Source: Mycetocola sp. (GTDB lineage Bacteria; Actinomycetota; Actinomycetes; Actinomycetales; Microbacteriaceae). Taken from it: DNA of 53,819 bases. Position numbers and translations under genes: made by a program. The stretch lies in the NCBI RefSeq assembly GCF_025464835.1, contig NZ_JAODMP010000013.1, forward strand, positions 1-53,819. The letters are read 5' to 3'. The notes under the pieces are model-generated. The model saw nothing but the letters and a program-made list of their open reading frames with translations, made no database searches and was not told where the DNA came from. Each line of letters opens with the position of its first letter. The first letter of the stretch is position 1. Shown one piece after another: positions 9,057 through 18,041 of the stretch.

Positions 9057-9869
9057 TCAGGCGGTGAGAATTTCGACGCCGGCCGCCGACAGCTCGGCGA
9101 CCAGCGCGGGGTCCGCCGTTTCACTTGTCAGGACCAGGTCGACCCGGTCGAGCGAAGCGATCGTGCCGAGGCTCACCTGGCCAAGCTTTGACGCATCCGC
9201 GACGACGATCACCCGCTCCGCTGCCGCAACCATCAGCTGTTTCACCTCGGCCTCCGGCAGGTTCACGTTCGTGACGCCGTGCACCACATCGACGCCGTTG
9301 CAGCCCAGGATGGCCACATCGGCGTGCACCTGGTCGAGCACTGTGCGGGCGAGCGGCTGCACGAGCGAGTGCTGGAGCGGTCTCAGGGCACCCCCGGTCA
9401 CGATCACGGTGAACCGGGGGATCTCCGACTCGAGCTCGAGCGCGATGTGGAGGCCGTTGGTGATGATCACGAGGTCTTCCAGGTCGGTGCGCTCCCGGAG
9501 CGCCTGCGCCACGGCGAGCGTCGTCGTTCCGACATCGAGCAGGATGCTCTGACCGGAGCTGACCAGTGAGGCGGCAAGCCTGCCGATTGCCTGCTTGTCC
9601 TGTGCGGATGCCGTCAGGGACTCCTCGAAACTCGATTCACGGTCGCGCGCCTCCATCGGCACGGCACCGCCGTGGACCCGGCGGATCTCCTCGCCATGGT
9701 CGAGAGCGGCCAGGTCGCTCCGGACCGTCACCTCGCTGACACCGAAAAGGGTCGACAGTTCGGTGACCCGGACGAAGCCCCGCCCGCCGATGAGTTCGGC
9801 CATCCGCTGCCGGCGCACAAGGGCGGGCACGGCGTCCTCGCCCTCGGGCCCGGCTTGCTGAGCGATCAC
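9057..9869 (-). CDS. DeoR/GlpR-family transcriptional regulator, probable galactose repressor
   Basis: Sugar-phosphate-responsive repressor of 270 residues. The N-terminal winged helix-turn-helix reads RRQRMAELIGGRGFVRVTELSTLFG... with the DeoR motif VSEVTVRSDLAALD (about residues 45-58); the C-terminal sensor domain has ILLDVGTTTLAVAQAL and VADASKLG, which bind phosphorylated sugars. The start is GTG at 9869. It is divergent from galT-galK with a 98-base gap holding tandem repeats and an inverted repeat, and upstream of galM on its own strand, so control of this locus is the simplest role. The effector, perhaps galactose-1-phosphate or another sugar phosphate, is inferred. Confidence 0.9.
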   Translation of the reverse strand: MIAQQAGPEGEDAVPALVRRQRMAELIGGRGFVRVTELSTLFGVSEVTVRSDLAALDHGEEIRRVHGGAVPMEARDRESSFEESLTASAQDKQAIGRLAASLVSSGQSILLDVGTTTLAVAQALRERTDLEDLVIITNGLHIALELESEIPRFTVIVTGGALRPLQHSLVQPLARTVLDQVHADVAILGCNGVDVVHGVTNVNLPEAEVKQLMVAAAERVIVVADASKLGQVSLGTIASLDRVDLVLTSETADPALVAELSAAGVEILTA

Positions 9870-9880
9870 GCCAGTAATTT

Positions 9881-9928
9881 TCGGTTACTTTCGACTACTT
9901 GTCAATATCGAAAGCTTTTGCCTAGAAT
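9881..9928 (+). promoter_or_regulatory. galT-galK promoter with DeoR-type repeats
   Basis: The -35 box TTGTCA (9899-9904) and -10 box TAGAAT (9923-9928) are 18 bases apart, about 40 bases before galT. Upstream and overlapping are two tandem ten-base repeats, TCGGTTACTT and TCGACTACTT (9881-9900), one helical turn apart, and an inverted repeat CTTTCGA (9888-9894) / TCGAAAG (9908-9914). This arrangement fits a DeoR-family operator controlling both divergent units. Confidence 0.65.
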
Positions 9929-9967
9929 CGATGGCGTACTCGAAACCGCTCGGAAGGCGCTCCCCGG

Positions 9968-11089
9968 ATGTCCCCCATTACTGTGCAGTCGGACGTCCTC
10001 GCCGACGGACGCGAGATCCTCTACTTCGACGACGCCGACACCACCCTCGCGACGAAGCGCTCCGCCGATTCCCGCGAGCTGCCCGGGCGCCCGCCCACCG
10101 CGTCGATGCGCCAGGATCCGCTGACCGGTGAGTGGATCTCGATCGCATCGGCCCGCCAGAGCCGGGCGTTCCTGCCGCCGGCACACCTGGATCCTCTCGC
10201 CCCACAGAGCCCGACGAACCCCTCGGAGGTTCCAAGTAGCTACGACGTGGCCGTGTTCGAGAACCGGTCGCCCTCGTTCGGTCCCCTGCTCGAAGACGAC
10301 AACGCCCCTCGCGGGCTCGACGACCTCGCCGCGGTCGGAATCGGCAGGATCCGCACCTCTGTCGGGCGCTGCGAAGTGGTCTGTTTCAGCCCTGAGCACG
10401 AAGGATCGTTCGGTTCTCTCAGCCGCTCCCGCGCCAGGACCGTGATCGAGGCATGGGCGTCCCGCACGGCCGCTCTCTCCGCCCTGCCCGGCATCGAGCA
10501 GGTCTTCCCGTTCGAAAACCGGGGCGTCGAGATCGGCGTGACGCTTCTCCACCCGCACGGGCAGATCTACGCCTATCCCTACGTGACACCGCGCACCCAG
10601 CGGCTGCTGGCATCCGTCGACAATTACGGGCGAACCCTGTTCGCCGACATCCTCACGAGCGAACAGGCCGGTGACCGGGTCGTGCTGACCGGGAAGCACT
10701 GGACGGCGTTCGTTCCGTTCGCGGCGCGCTGGCCGGTCGAGGTCCACATGCTCCCCCACCGTCACGTGCCCGACTTCGCTGGCACCACCGATGAGGAGCG
10801 CGATGAGCTGGCCGTGCTGTACCTGCGCCTCCTCCGTGGCGTCGACGCGCTCTATGAGACGGAGACCCCGTACATCGCCGCGTGGCACCAGGCGCCGGTC
10901 TCGGTCGGGCGCGAGAACATCCGGCTGATGCTGCAGCTCACATCGCCGCGTCGGGCCACAGACAAACTGAAGTACCTCGCCGGGTCCGAAGCCGCCATGG
11001 GAGCCTGGATCGGTGACATCCCGCCTGAGCAGACAGCAGAACGCGTGCGCGAGGCGATCGCTCGCGCTGACAAGGAGAACCCCGTATGA
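9968..11089 (+). CDS. galT: Galactose-1-phosphate uridylyltransferase
   Basis: Second Leloir enzyme, exchanging UDP-glucose and galactose-1-phosphate for UDP-galactose and glucose-1-phosphate. The 373-residue protein has the N-terminal family block (MRQDPLTGEWISIASARQSR), FENRSPSFGP, and the active-site motif HPHGQIYAYPYV around residue 195, whose second His forms the uridylyl intermediate. A later histidine block, VEVHMLPHRHVPDF, matches the metal-binding part. Its TGA overlaps the galK ATG, so the two are translated together. The promoter and probable DeoR operator lie in the preceding gap. Confidence 0.96.
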   Translation: MSPITVQSDVLADGREILYFDDADTTLATKRSADSRELPGRPPTASMRQDPLTGEWISIASARQSRAFLPPAHLDPLAPQSPTNPSEVPSSYDVAVFENRSPSFGPLLEDDNAPRGLDDLAAVGIGRIRTSVGRCEVVCFSPEHEGSFGSLSRSRARTVIEAWASRTAALSALPGIEQVFPFENRGVEIGVTLLHPHGQIYAYPYVTPRTQRLLASVDNYGRTLFADILTSEQAGDRVVLTGKHWTAFVPFAARWPVEVHMLPHRHVPDFAGTTDEERDELAVLYLRLLRGVDALYETETPYIAAWHQAPVSVGRENIRLMLQLTSPRRATDKLKYLAGSEAAMGAWIGDIPPEQTAERVREAIARADKENPV

Positions 11090-12246
11090 GCCAGCTGAGC
11101 ACCCGCGCCCTGGCAGGGTTCGAGGAACGGTTCCGGCGGGAGCCCCTCGGCGTGTGGCGGGCACCCGGCCGGGTCAACCTCATCGGTGAGCACACCGACT
11201 ACAACGACGGTTTCGTCTTCCCGTTCGCCATCGACCGCTCGACGGTCGTCGCCCTTGCGCCCCGCGAGGATCGAACTATCCAGATCACCACCTCCTACAG
11301 CGAGGACATCGTCCGGATCGCACTGGAGAACGTTTCTCCGGATGCCATCTCCGGCTGGTCGGCGTACCCGCTCGGCGTGGTCTGGGCGCTCGGCGAGTTC
11401 GGCGCCGATCTGTCAGCCGCATCCGGATTCGACGCCCACATCGACTCGGACGTCCCCGTCGGCGCCGGTTTGTCGTCGTCCGCGGCGATCGAATGCGCCG
11501 TCGCGGTCGCGCTCAACGAGGTGTGGGGCCTGGGGTTCGATGACGAGACCCTCGCCAGGGTCGGCCAGCTCGCCGAGAACAAAGCCGTCGGCGCACCGAC
11601 CGGGATCATGGACCAGTCGGCCTCCGTACTGGGGCACAAGGATGCGGCGGTGTTCCTCGATTGCCGCAGTCTCCGCGCCGAGGTGATCCCGCTCGGTTTC
11701 GAGGCGGCTGGGCTCGTTCTGCTGGTGATCAACACCCTGGTGTCGCACGCGCACGCCACAGGAGGGTACGTCGACCGCCGGGCGTCGTGTGAGCGCGGCG
11801 CCCAGGAGATGGGTGTTCCGTCGCTCCGCGATCTGGAAGTCGACGATCTGCCAAGGGCTTCCGAGGTTCTCGACCCTGAGACCTTCAAGCGGGTGCGCCA
11901 CGTGATCACCGAGAACCAGCGGGTGCTGGACACCGTGCGGACGTTGCGGCTCGAGGGGCCGGAGGCGATCGGCGGCCTTCTCACGGCGTCACACGCGTCA
12001 ATGCGGGACGACTTCGAGATCTCGGTGCCGGAACTGGATGTGGCTGTCCAAAGCGCGCTGTACGCAGGAGCAATCGGTGCCAGGATGACCGGCGGGGGCT
12101 TCGGCGGGGCAGCGATTGCCCTCGTGCGGACGGCCGAACTGCGGGCAGTGTCCGAAGCCGTCCTGGCCGCCTTCGCGAGTCACGGCTTCGAGCGGCCGGA
12201 CCTGTTCACCGTCACCGCGGCCGACGGGGCGTCCCGCGCCGATTGA
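11086..12246 (+). CDS. galK: Galactokinase
   Basis: GHMP-family kinase that phosphorylates galactose at C1. The 386-residue protein has the galactokinase signature near the start (GRVNLIGEHTDYNDGFVFP), the ATP-binding GHMP motif (VPVGAGLSSSAAIECAV, about residues 122-138), the substrate Asp block (GAPTGIMDQSAS) and the C-terminal glycine motif (MTGGGFGGAAIAL, about residue 331). The ATG overlaps the galT stop by four bases. No terminator hairpin with a T-tract is seen in the 126 bases after it, which separate it from a convergent gene. Confidence 0.97.
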   Translation: MSQLSTRALAGFEERFRREPLGVWRAPGRVNLIGEHTDYNDGFVFPFAIDRSTVVALAPREDRTIQITTSYSEDIVRIALENVSPDAISGWSAYPLGVVWALGEFGADLSAASGFDAHIDSDVPVGAGLSSSAAIECAVAVALNEVWGLGFDDETLARVGQLAENKAVGAPTGIMDQSASVLGHKDAAVFLDCRSLRAEVIPLGFEAAGLVLLVINTLVSHAHATGGYVDRRASCERGAQEMGVPSLRDLEVDDLPRASEVLDPETFKRVRHVITENQRVLDTVRTLRLEGPEAIGGLLTASHASMRDDFEISVPELDVAVQSALYAGAIGARMTGGGFGGAAIALVRTAELRAVSEAVLAAFASHGFERPDLFTVTAADGASRAD

Positions 12247-12372
12247 CGCCGCAGCGGGACCAGCCGAGCGCAAGCGACGCGCAACAGAAAGAGACGCACA
12301 GCTGCGACGCTCGACAGGAGCAATTGCCCCCTCGTGAGCGCCAGATCCTGTTGGGTGTCGGTTCAGCCGCCT

Positions 12373-12858
12373 TCAGCCGGGCTCGACCGCCGTCGGGGTT
12401 CCGCCCGTGAGCCTGACCAGTTCGTCGAAGCTCGTCGGGAACACCGTGTGCGGATGCCCCGCAGCGGCCCACACTTCGCGATAGCCGGCGAGCGCGGTGT
12501 CGACGAACGTGCGGACCGGCGCCGGATGCCCGACCGGAGCGACTCCCCCGATGACCTGGCCGGTTGCCGCGCGCACCGTCGTGGCATCCGCGCGCTTCAG
12601 CCTGCCGCCGATCTGCTCGCCGAGCCACCCGGTGTCGACCCGGTGCGCGCCCGAGGTGAGGATGAGCACCGGCTCGCCGTCGAGGGTGAAGATGAGGGAG
12701 TTCGCAATGGCGCCGACCTCCACGCCGAGTGCCTCCGCGGCGTGGGCGGCCGTCGGGGTGGCGTCGTCGAACCACCGGACGTCACCGCCGACACCGCCCG
12801 CACGAAGTTCGGCCACGACCCGGTCGACGGATGGATGGTTCGCGGCATTCTCGCTCAT
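12373..12858 (-). CDS. YbaK/EbsC-family aminoacyl-tRNA deacylase
   Basis: Small single-domain editing protein of 161 residues that by family hydrolyses mischarged tRNA, such as Cys-tRNA(Pro), in trans. Family features include DATPTAAHAAEALGVEVGAIANSLIF, the conserved Lys/Asp-containing ILTSGAHRVD block, GQVIGGVAPVGHP (the substrate-binding GG-xP loop) and AGHPHTVFPTSFDELVRLTGG near the end. It stands alone on the minus strand, convergent with galK and followed upstream by a long inverted repeat. Which tRNA it edits cannot be read from the sequence. Confidence 0.9.
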   Translation of the reverse strand: MSENAANHPSVDRVVAELRAGGVGGDVRWFDDATPTAAHAAEALGVEVGAIANSLIFTLDGEPVLILTSGAHRVDTGWLGEQIGGRLKRADATTVRAATGQVIGGVAPVGHPAPVRTFVDTALAGYREVWAAAGHPHTVFPTSFDELVRLTGGTPTAVEPG

Positions 12859-12884
12859 GCCGGAATCCTACCGACCGACCTCAA

Positions 12885-12956
12885 ATTCAGCAGATCCTTT
12901 GCGACACGCCGTGTGGCGCCCGCGACACGCCGGGGCGCGCAAAGGATCTCCTGAAT
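12885..12956. repeat. 72-base inverted-repeat element between ybaK-like gene and folD
   Basis: Two 19-base arms, ATTCAGCAGATCCTTTGCG (12885-12903) and its inverse (12938-12956), match at 18 of 19 positions. The 34-base centre is GC-rich, and an 11-base direct repeat, GCGACACGCCG, occurs at 12901-12911 and 12922-12932. There is no T-tract, so this is not a standard terminator. It may be a small non-autonomous mobile element or a repeated palindrome of this genus; alternatively an RNA hairpin downstream of folD. Confidence 0.75.
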
Positions 12957-13017
12957 GTGGAGCCCGATCTGGAATTGGGAGGTACATGGCAGGGAGGGAC
13001 AGAGGCGGATGCCGTCC

Positions 13018-13899
13018 CTACGGGTTCAGCCGTTCCGCCGTGTCCACGACGTTGGTGAGCAACTGCACCCGCGTCATCGGACCGATCCCGCCCGGGTTCG
13101 GCGAGATCCACGCGGCCACCTCGGCTGCGGCCGGGTCGACGTCACCGACGACGCGGCTTTTTCCGGTCTCCGGGTCGGTCTCACGGCTCACACCGACGTC
13201 GAGGACGATGGCGCCGGGCTTCACAGCGGATGCCTTCACGATGCCTGGGACACCGGCCGCGGCGACGATCACATCGGCGGTGCGCAGCAGGTCGTCGAGG
13301 CCGACGGTCCCGGTGTGGGTCAGTGTGACGGTCGCGTTGAACTCCCGCCGCGTCAGCAGCGGTCCGATCGCCCGTCCGACGGTGACCCCACGGCCGACCA
13401 CGACGACGTGCTTGCCTGCCAGTTCGATCCCATGCCTCTGCATGAGCTCGATCGCCCCGCGCGGCGTGCAGGGCAGCGGCGTGGAGATCGGCCGGTTGAC
13501 GTTGAGGATCAGCCGCCCCAGGTTCGTCGGGTGGAGCCCGTCCGCGTCCTTCTCCGGGTCGACCCGTTCGAGGATCGCGTCGGTGTCGAGGTGAGCGGGC
13601 AACGGCAGTTGCACGATGTAACCGGTGCAGCTGTCGTCAGCGTTGAGCTCGTCGAGCACCGCCTCGAGCTCCTCCTGGCTGATCGTGGCGGGCAGGTCGC
13701 GCCGGATCGACTCGATGCCCACCTCGGCGCAGTCGCGGTGTTTCCCGGCGACGTACCACTGCGAGCCGGGGTCGTCACCGACGAGGACCGTCCCTAGCCC
13801 CGGAACGATCCCACGTTCGCGGAGCGCCGTCACGCGTTCCTTCAGTTCCGATTTGATGACGGATGCGACGGCTTTGCCGTCGAGGATCTGTGCGGTCAT
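13018..13899 (-). CDS. folD: Methylenetetrahydrofolate dehydrogenase/cyclohydrolase
   Basis: Bifunctional cytosolic enzyme converting 5,10-methylene-THF to 10-formyl-THF in two steps. The 293-residue protein has the catalytic YxxxK (Tyr49, Lys53 in [11 protein letters not shown]), the folate loop [26 protein letters not shown], and the Rossmann NADP motif [20 protein letters not shown], ending in [22 protein letters not shown]. The usual VGRSxxVG is VGRGVTVG here. It follows glyA by only six bases and must share its transcript, so the ZTP riboswitch before glyA should control it too. Together the pair makes formyl-folate from serine. Confidence 0.96.
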   Translation of the reverse strand: MTAQILDGKAVASVIKSELKERVTALRERGIVPGLGTVLVGDDPGSQWYVAGKHRDCAEVGIESIRRDLPATISQEELEAVLDELNADDSCTGYIVQLPLPAHLDTDAILERVDPEKDADGLHPTNLGRLILNVNRPISTPLPCTPRGAIELMQRHGIELAGKHVVVVGRGVTVGRAIGPLLTRREFNATVTLTHTGTVGLDDLLRTADVIVAAAGVPGIVKASAVKPGAIVLDVGVSRETDPETGKSRVVGDVDPAAAEVAAWISPNPGGIGPMTRVQLLTNVVDTAERLNP

Positions 13900-13905
13900 C
13901 GAGAA

Positions 13906-15177
13906 CTACTGCGCGAGACCGGGGTACAGCGGGAACGCCTCGGTGAGCGTCTTCACTCGCGTGCGCAGCGCGGGGATGTCGGCGCGAGGCAGAAGCGCTG
14001 CCGCGATGACGTCGGCGACCTCGGTGAATTCGGCGTCGCCGAACCCGCGGGTGGCCAGGGCGGGGGTGCCGATGCGAAGACCCGATGTGACCATCGGCGG
14101 GCGCGGGTCGAACGGCACGGAGTTGCGGTTCACCGTGATGCCGACCTCGTGGAGGGCGTCCTCGGCCTGCTGGCCGTTGACCTCCGAGTTGCGGAGGTCG
14201 GCGAGCACGAGGTGCACGTCGGTTCCGCCGGTGAGGACGTCGATTCCGGCGGCGCGGGAGTCGTCGGCGGTCAGCCGCTCGGCAAGCAGGCGTGCGCCCC
14301 GCAGGGTGCGCTCCTGGCGGTCCTTGAACTCGGGCTGCGCGGCGAGGAGGAACGCCGTCGCCTTCGCCGCGATGACGTGCATAAGCGGCCCACCCTGCTG
14401 GCCGGGGAACACGTTCGAGTTGAGCTTCTTGGCGAGGTCCATGTCGCGGCTGAGGATGAAGCCGGAGCGGGGGCCTGCGAGGGTCTTGTGCACGGTAGAC
14501 GAGACGACATCGGCGAACGGTACCGGTGACGGGTGCAGTCCTGCGGCGACCAGGCCGGCGAAGTGCGCCATGTCGACCCAGAGCTTCGCGCCGACCTCGT
14601 CGGCGATCGCGCGGAACGCAGCGAAGTCGAGCTGGCGCGGGTAGGCGGACCAGCCGGCGATGATGACCTGCGGCTTGTGCTCGAGTGCCTTGTCGCGGAC
14701 GACGTCCATGTCGACGAGGAAGGTATCCGGGTTCACACCGTAGGAGACGGCGTTGTAGAGCTTGCCCGAGAAGTTGAGCTTCATGCCGTGGGTGAGGTGA
14801 CCGCCGTGGGCCAGTTCGAGGCCGAGGATCGTGTCGCCGGGGGTGGCGATGGCGGAGAGCACCGCGGCGTTCGCTGTCGCACCTGAGTGCGGCTGGACGT
14901 TGGCGTATGCGGCCTGGAACAGGCTCTTCGCGCGCTCGATGGCGAGTGACTCCGCCACGTCGACGTACTCGCAGCCGCCGTAGTAACGGCGGCCGGGGTA
15001 ACCCTCGGCGTACTTGTTGGTGAGCACACTACCCTGGGACTGCAGCACAGAGACGGGCACGAAGTTCTCGCTCGCGATCATCTCGAGGTAGTCGCGCTGG
15101 CGCCCGAGCTCCTGCTCGAGAACGGCGGCGATCTCCGGATCGACCTCGGAAAGTGGGGCGTTGAACGTTGACGACAA
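13906..15177 (-). CDS. glyA: Serine hydroxymethyltransferase
   Basis: PLP enzyme that converts serine and THF to glycine and methylene-THF. The 423-residue protein shows [20 protein letters not shown], the Tyr-rich block [37 protein letters not shown] and the PLP lysine in [14 protein letters not shown] (about residue 235). The start is TTG at 15177 ([11 protein letters not shown]), six bases after the ribosome site AAGGAG; the longer open frame runs back through the riboswitch and is not coding. It is the first gene of a glyA-folD operon under a ZTP riboswitch. Confidence 0.96.
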   Translation of the reverse strand: MSSTFNAPLSEVDPEIAAVLEQELGRQRDYLEMIASENFVPVSVLQSQGSVLTNKYAEGYPGRRYYGGCEYVDVAESLAIERAKSLFQAAYANVQPHSGATANAAVLSAIATPGDTILGLELAHGGHLTHGMKLNFSGKLYNAVSYGVNPDTFLVDMDVVRDKALEHKPQVIIAGWSAYPRQLDFAAFRAIADEVGAKLWVDMAHFAGLVAAGLHPSPVPFADVVSSTVHKTLAGPRSGFILSRDMDLAKKLNSNVFPGQQGGPLMHVIAAKATAFLLAAQPEFKDRQERTLRGARLLAERLTADDSRAAGIDVLTGGTDVHLVLADLRNSEVNGQQAEDALHEVGITVNRNSVPFDPRPPMVTSGLRIGTPALATRGFGDAEFTEVADVIAAALLPRADIPALRTRVKTLTEAFPLYPGLAQ

Positions 15178-15211
15178 AACTGGCTCCTTAAGACAGCGGC
15201 GGACAAGAGGT

Positions 15212-15290
15212 AATCCGTATCGGCCCAGGCGTTCGGCCGAATCCGTGTCAGTCGCTCCCCGATGGTGACCATCCAAACCACCGACCCGGA
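15212..15290 (-). promoter_or_regulatory. ZTP (pfl) riboswitch before glyA-folD
   Basis: The minus-strand leader of glyA carries the two conserved halves of the ZTP/Z-nucleotide aptamer: GGTCG...GATGG-TCA-CCATC followed by GGGGAGCGAC (15287-15251), then CGGCCGAACGCCTGGGCCG (15236-15222) containing the invariant CGCCTGGGC loop. The stems GUCG/CGAC, GAUGG/CCAUC and UCGGCC/GGCCGA can form. ZTP signals low 10-formyl-THF, and glyA and folD are classic targets. The ribosome site AAGGAG lies about 30 bases downstream of the aptamer with a CCTCTT run between, so control of translation is plausible; no strong terminator hairpin is seen. Confidence 0.87.
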
Positions 15291-15340
15291 AATGCTGTGA
15301 TCAAGAGGTCGGTCGTTTTTACGCCAGTTACGACAGATCG

Positions 15341-15346
15341 ATCATA
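15341..15346 (-). promoter_or_regulatory. Extended -10 promoter of the glyA leader
   Basis: On the minus strand TGCTATGAT is an extended -10 box (TATGAT at 15346-15341). Transcription would start near 15334, giving a leader of about 155 bases that contains the whole ZTP aptamer. No good -35 box is seen. The rest of the 343-base gap between glyA and the hexosaminidase gene holds only the upstream region of the latter. Confidence 0.6.
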
Positions 15347-15520
15347 GCAGCGGTCGGGATTCGGTTTACCTCCCGCCTGTTCGCGGACCCGACCGGACCG
15401 GCGCGCAGGGTTCCGCAGGCTTCTTCCTCCCGTGAGCGACGCGCCGGGAAGAAACTCCCCCTCCATCAGGCACTGGCGCGTGCTTTGATGGTGGCTGAAA
15501 CCGACCGAGAGAAGCCCCAA

Positions 15521-17065
15521 ATGACAGCGCCGATCATCCCCGTGCCCGCCGGGTTGCAGGTTCACGCAAGCGCGGCTCCGTTCGTGCTCTCGGTGTCCTC
15601 CCGCATCCTCGCGACGGATGCCGCGGCATCCGTCGCCGGGTACCTGGCGGGCATTCTCCGGCCGTCGACCGGATATCCACTGCCGATGGTGAGCCCCGTC
15701 GACGGGAATGTCGCCGGGCCGAGCGACATCGCCCTCCACCTCGACCTCGCCGACTCTCTCGAGCTCGGCGATGAGGGCTACCGGCTCGACACGTCCGAAG
15801 CAGGCGCGACGATCACCGCCGCGGGCCCAGCCGGTCTGTTCTATGGCGTCCAGTCACTTCGGCAATTGTTTCCGCCGAGCCTCGAGAAGCGCTCGGTGCA
15901 GAGCGCCCCATGGCAGGCCGTCGCCGCGACGATCACGGACCGGCCCCGCTTCGCCTGGCGTGGCGCGATGCTCGACGTCGCCAGGCACTTCTTCGACGTC
16001 GCCGCCGTTACCCGGTTCGTCGACGAGATCGTGCTGTTCAAGCTCAACGTCCTCCACCTGCACCTCACCGATGATCAGGGCTGGCGCATCTCGATACCTG
16101 GCCGGCCGGAGCTGACCGGCATCGGCGCATCCACCGCTGTCGGTGGCGGCCCCGGCGGGTTCTACACGGAGGAGGACTATGCGCGCATCGTGGCGTACGC
16201 TGCCGAAAGATTCGTCACCGTTGTGCCTGAAATCGATGTGCCAGGGCACACCAACGCCGCGCTGAGCGCCTACCCGGAGATCAACGCCGATCGCAGAGCG
16301 CGCGACCCGTACACCGGCATCGACGTGGGATTCTCCAGTCTCGACGTCCACGCGGATGCCACCTGGCAGTTCCTCGACGACGTGTTCCGTTCGGTCGCCG
16401 CGCAGACCCCTGGACCGTACCTGCACATCGGCGGCGACGAATCGCTCTCTACCCCGCCCGAGCAGTTCCCCGGGTTCATCTCCCGCGCCACCGCCCTCGT
16501 CGCCGCGCACGGCAAGACCCCGATCGCCTGGCACGAGGCTGGCCGTTCCGGCGATCTCGTGCCTGGCACCATCGGACAGTACTGGGGCTACCTCACCCCC
16601 CAGGACCACGCCGACGAGCTCGCCACATCGTTCGTCGAACAGGGCGGTTCTCTCATCCTCTCCCCCGCAGATGTCGCCTACCTCGACATCACCTATGACG
16701 AGACGACGCCGATCGGGCAGGCATGGGCGGGAGGCCCGACCAGTGTGCGTGCGGCGTACGAGTGGGAGCCGGCCGAAATCCTGCCACACGTCCGGGAGGA
16801 GCAGATTCTGGGCGTCGAAGCGCCGCTCTGGACGGAGACCGTCGCCTCGGCCGCCGATATCGACTATCTGGTGTTCCCCCGGCTCGCTGCTGTTGCGGAG
16901 ATCGCCTGGTCGGCCCGGGCGGGAACGGCCGGACGGGACTGGGAGGATTTCGCCGACCGGCTCGAAGCCTGGTACCCCCGCTTCCTGGCGCTCGGAATCG
17001 GTGCGTACCGGGAAGGTGAGCCATACCCGAGCCGCGCTTCTGGCCTTTCAGACGGGACTCTGTGA
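15521..17065 (+). CDS. Beta-N-acetylhexosaminidase, glycoside hydrolase family 20
   Basis: Exo-hydrolase that removes terminal GlcNAc or GalNAc from short oligosaccharides. The 514-residue protein has a GH20 N-terminal accessory domain (to about residue 140), then the catalytic barrel with LHLHLTDDQGWRISI, VVPEIDVPGHTNAAL, the catalytic pair Asp306-Glu307 in LHIGGDES, and later Trp residues (PIAWHEAG, GQYWG, APLWTETV). There is no signal peptide, so it probably acts in the cytoplasm on imported chito- or galacto-N-biose-type sugars. The ATG at 15521 was chosen over a TTG-ATG pair at 15485 since family similarity begins at IIPVPAGL. It heads the amino-sugar cluster that runs to nagA. Confidence 0.92.
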   Translation: MTAPIIPVPAGLQVHASAAPFVLSVSSRILATDAAASVAGYLAGILRPSTGYPLPMVSPVDGNVAGPSDIALHLDLADSLELGDEGYRLDTSEAGATITAAGPAGLFYGVQSLRQLFPPSLEKRSVQSAPWQAVAATITDRPRFAWRGAMLDVARHFFDVAAVTRFVDEIVLFKLNVLHLHLTDDQGWRISIPGRPELTGIGASTAVGGGPGGFYTEEDYARIVAYAAERFVTVVPEIDVPGHTNAALSAYPEINADRRARDPYTGIDVGFSSLDVHADATWQFLDDVFRSVAAQTPGPYLHIGGDESLSTPPEQFPGFISRATALVAAHGKTPIAWHEAGRSGDLVPGTIGQYWGYLTPQDHADELATSFVEQGGSLILSPADVAYLDITYDETTPIGQAWAGGPTSVRAAYEWEPAEILPHVREEQILGVEAPLWTETVASAADIDYLVFPRLAAVAEIAWSARAGTAGRDWEDFADRLEAWYPRFLALGIGAYREGEPYPSRASGLSDGTL

Positions 17066-17150
17066 TGATCGGAACTGATTGGCCGAGCGCTGTGCAGCTG
17101 TTGCCGATTCCCCTCAGGCCGGACGGCCGACAACGGCAGGAGCAGAACCG

Positions 17151-18041
17151 ATGACCGCACCCGGCGCCTGGATGAAGGAAGAGCTTGGAAGCCAGCCGGA
17201 GGTGTGGGAGCGTGCCGCCGCGCTGACGGCGGAGCGGGCAGTCCTCCCGGCGGAGGGGCAGCGCGTCGCCGTGATCGGCTGCGGGACGTCCTGGTTCATG
17301 GCGCAGTCGTACGCCGCGCTCCGGGAGAGGGCTGGCCATGGCCAGACCGACGCGTTCGCGGCATCCGAAGCGTTCCTCGACCGCGGCTACGATGCCGTCG
17401 TCGCGATCACCCGATCGGGGACAACGTCTGAGGTTCTCGAGCTCCTCACCGACCTGAAGGGGCGCATCCGCACGATCGGGATCGTTGGCGACCTGGCCAG
17501 CCCTCTCGTCGACCTCGCCGACGATGTCGTCGGGCTCCCGTTCGCCGACGAGCGAAGCGTCGTGCAGACCCGCTTCGCCACCACGGCTCTGACGTTCCTC
17601 CGGGCGTCGACCGGCGCAGATGTTTCCGGGTCGATCACCGATGCCGGGAAGGCGCTCACCGAGGACCTCCCCGAGGACCTGATCGCCGCCGAACAGGTCA
17701 CGTTCCTCGGCCGCGGGTGGACGGTGGGACTTGCCCACGAGGCGGCACTGAAGATGCGTGAGTCCTGCCAGGCGTGGACGGAGTCATACCCGGCCATGGA
17801 GTACCGGCACGGACCCCTCGCGATCGCCGCGCCCGGTCGCGCTGTGTGGATGTTCGGGGATACGCCTTCGGGCCTCTCCGCACAGGTCGCAGCGACAGGG
17901 GCGCGATTCGAGGACTCCGCCCTCGACCCGCTGGCCGACCTCGTGCGCGCCCACCGTGTGGCGCTGGAGCGTTCGCTGCGCGCTGGCCTCAACCCCGACG
18001 TCCCTCGCAACCTGAGCCGTTCCGTCATCCTCGACGCATGA
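17151..18041 (+). CDS. SIS-domain sugar isomerase/deaminase (AgaS/GlmS-C type)
   Basis: Tandem SIS-domain protein of 296 residues, related to the isomerase half of GlmS and to AgaS, which deaminates and isomerises galactosamine-6-phosphate to tagatose-6-phosphate. First SIS: VAVIGCGTSWFMAQSYAAL (about residues 37-55) with the phosphate-binding ITRSGTTSEVLELL. Second SIS: VTFLGRGWTVGLAHEAALKMRE, with the conserved ESYPAMEYRHGPLA segment. The ATG is preceded by CAGGAG nine bases away. Its stop overlaps the ROK kinase start. Context (ROK kinase, PfkB kinase, aldolase stub, nagA) favours GalNAc or galactosamine use; a GlcNAc role is possible. Confidence 0.87.
   Translation: MTAPGAWMKEELGSQPEVWERAAALTAERAVLPAEGQRVAVIGCGTSWFMAQSYAALRERAGHGQTDAFAASEAFLDRGYDAVVAITRSGTTSEVLELLTDLKGRIRTIGIVGDLASPLVDLADDVVGLPFADERSVVQTRFATTALTFLRASTGADVSGSITDAGKALTEDLPEDLIAAEQVTFLGRGWTVGLAHEAALKMRESCQAWTESYPAMEYRHGPLAIAAPGRAVWMFGDTPSGLSAQVAATGARFEDSALDPLADLVRAHRVALERSLRAGLNPDVPRNLSRSVILDA

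Noticed and set aside
12247-12372. Possible terminator or small gene after galK
   Set aside because: No stem longer than a few pairs and no ORF with a ribosome site; treated as an ordinary convergent gap.
15485-15520. Upstream TTG-ATG start for the GH20 hexosaminidase
   Set aside because: The extra 12 residues are unlike the family and no ribosome site precedes them; the ATG at 15521 fits better.
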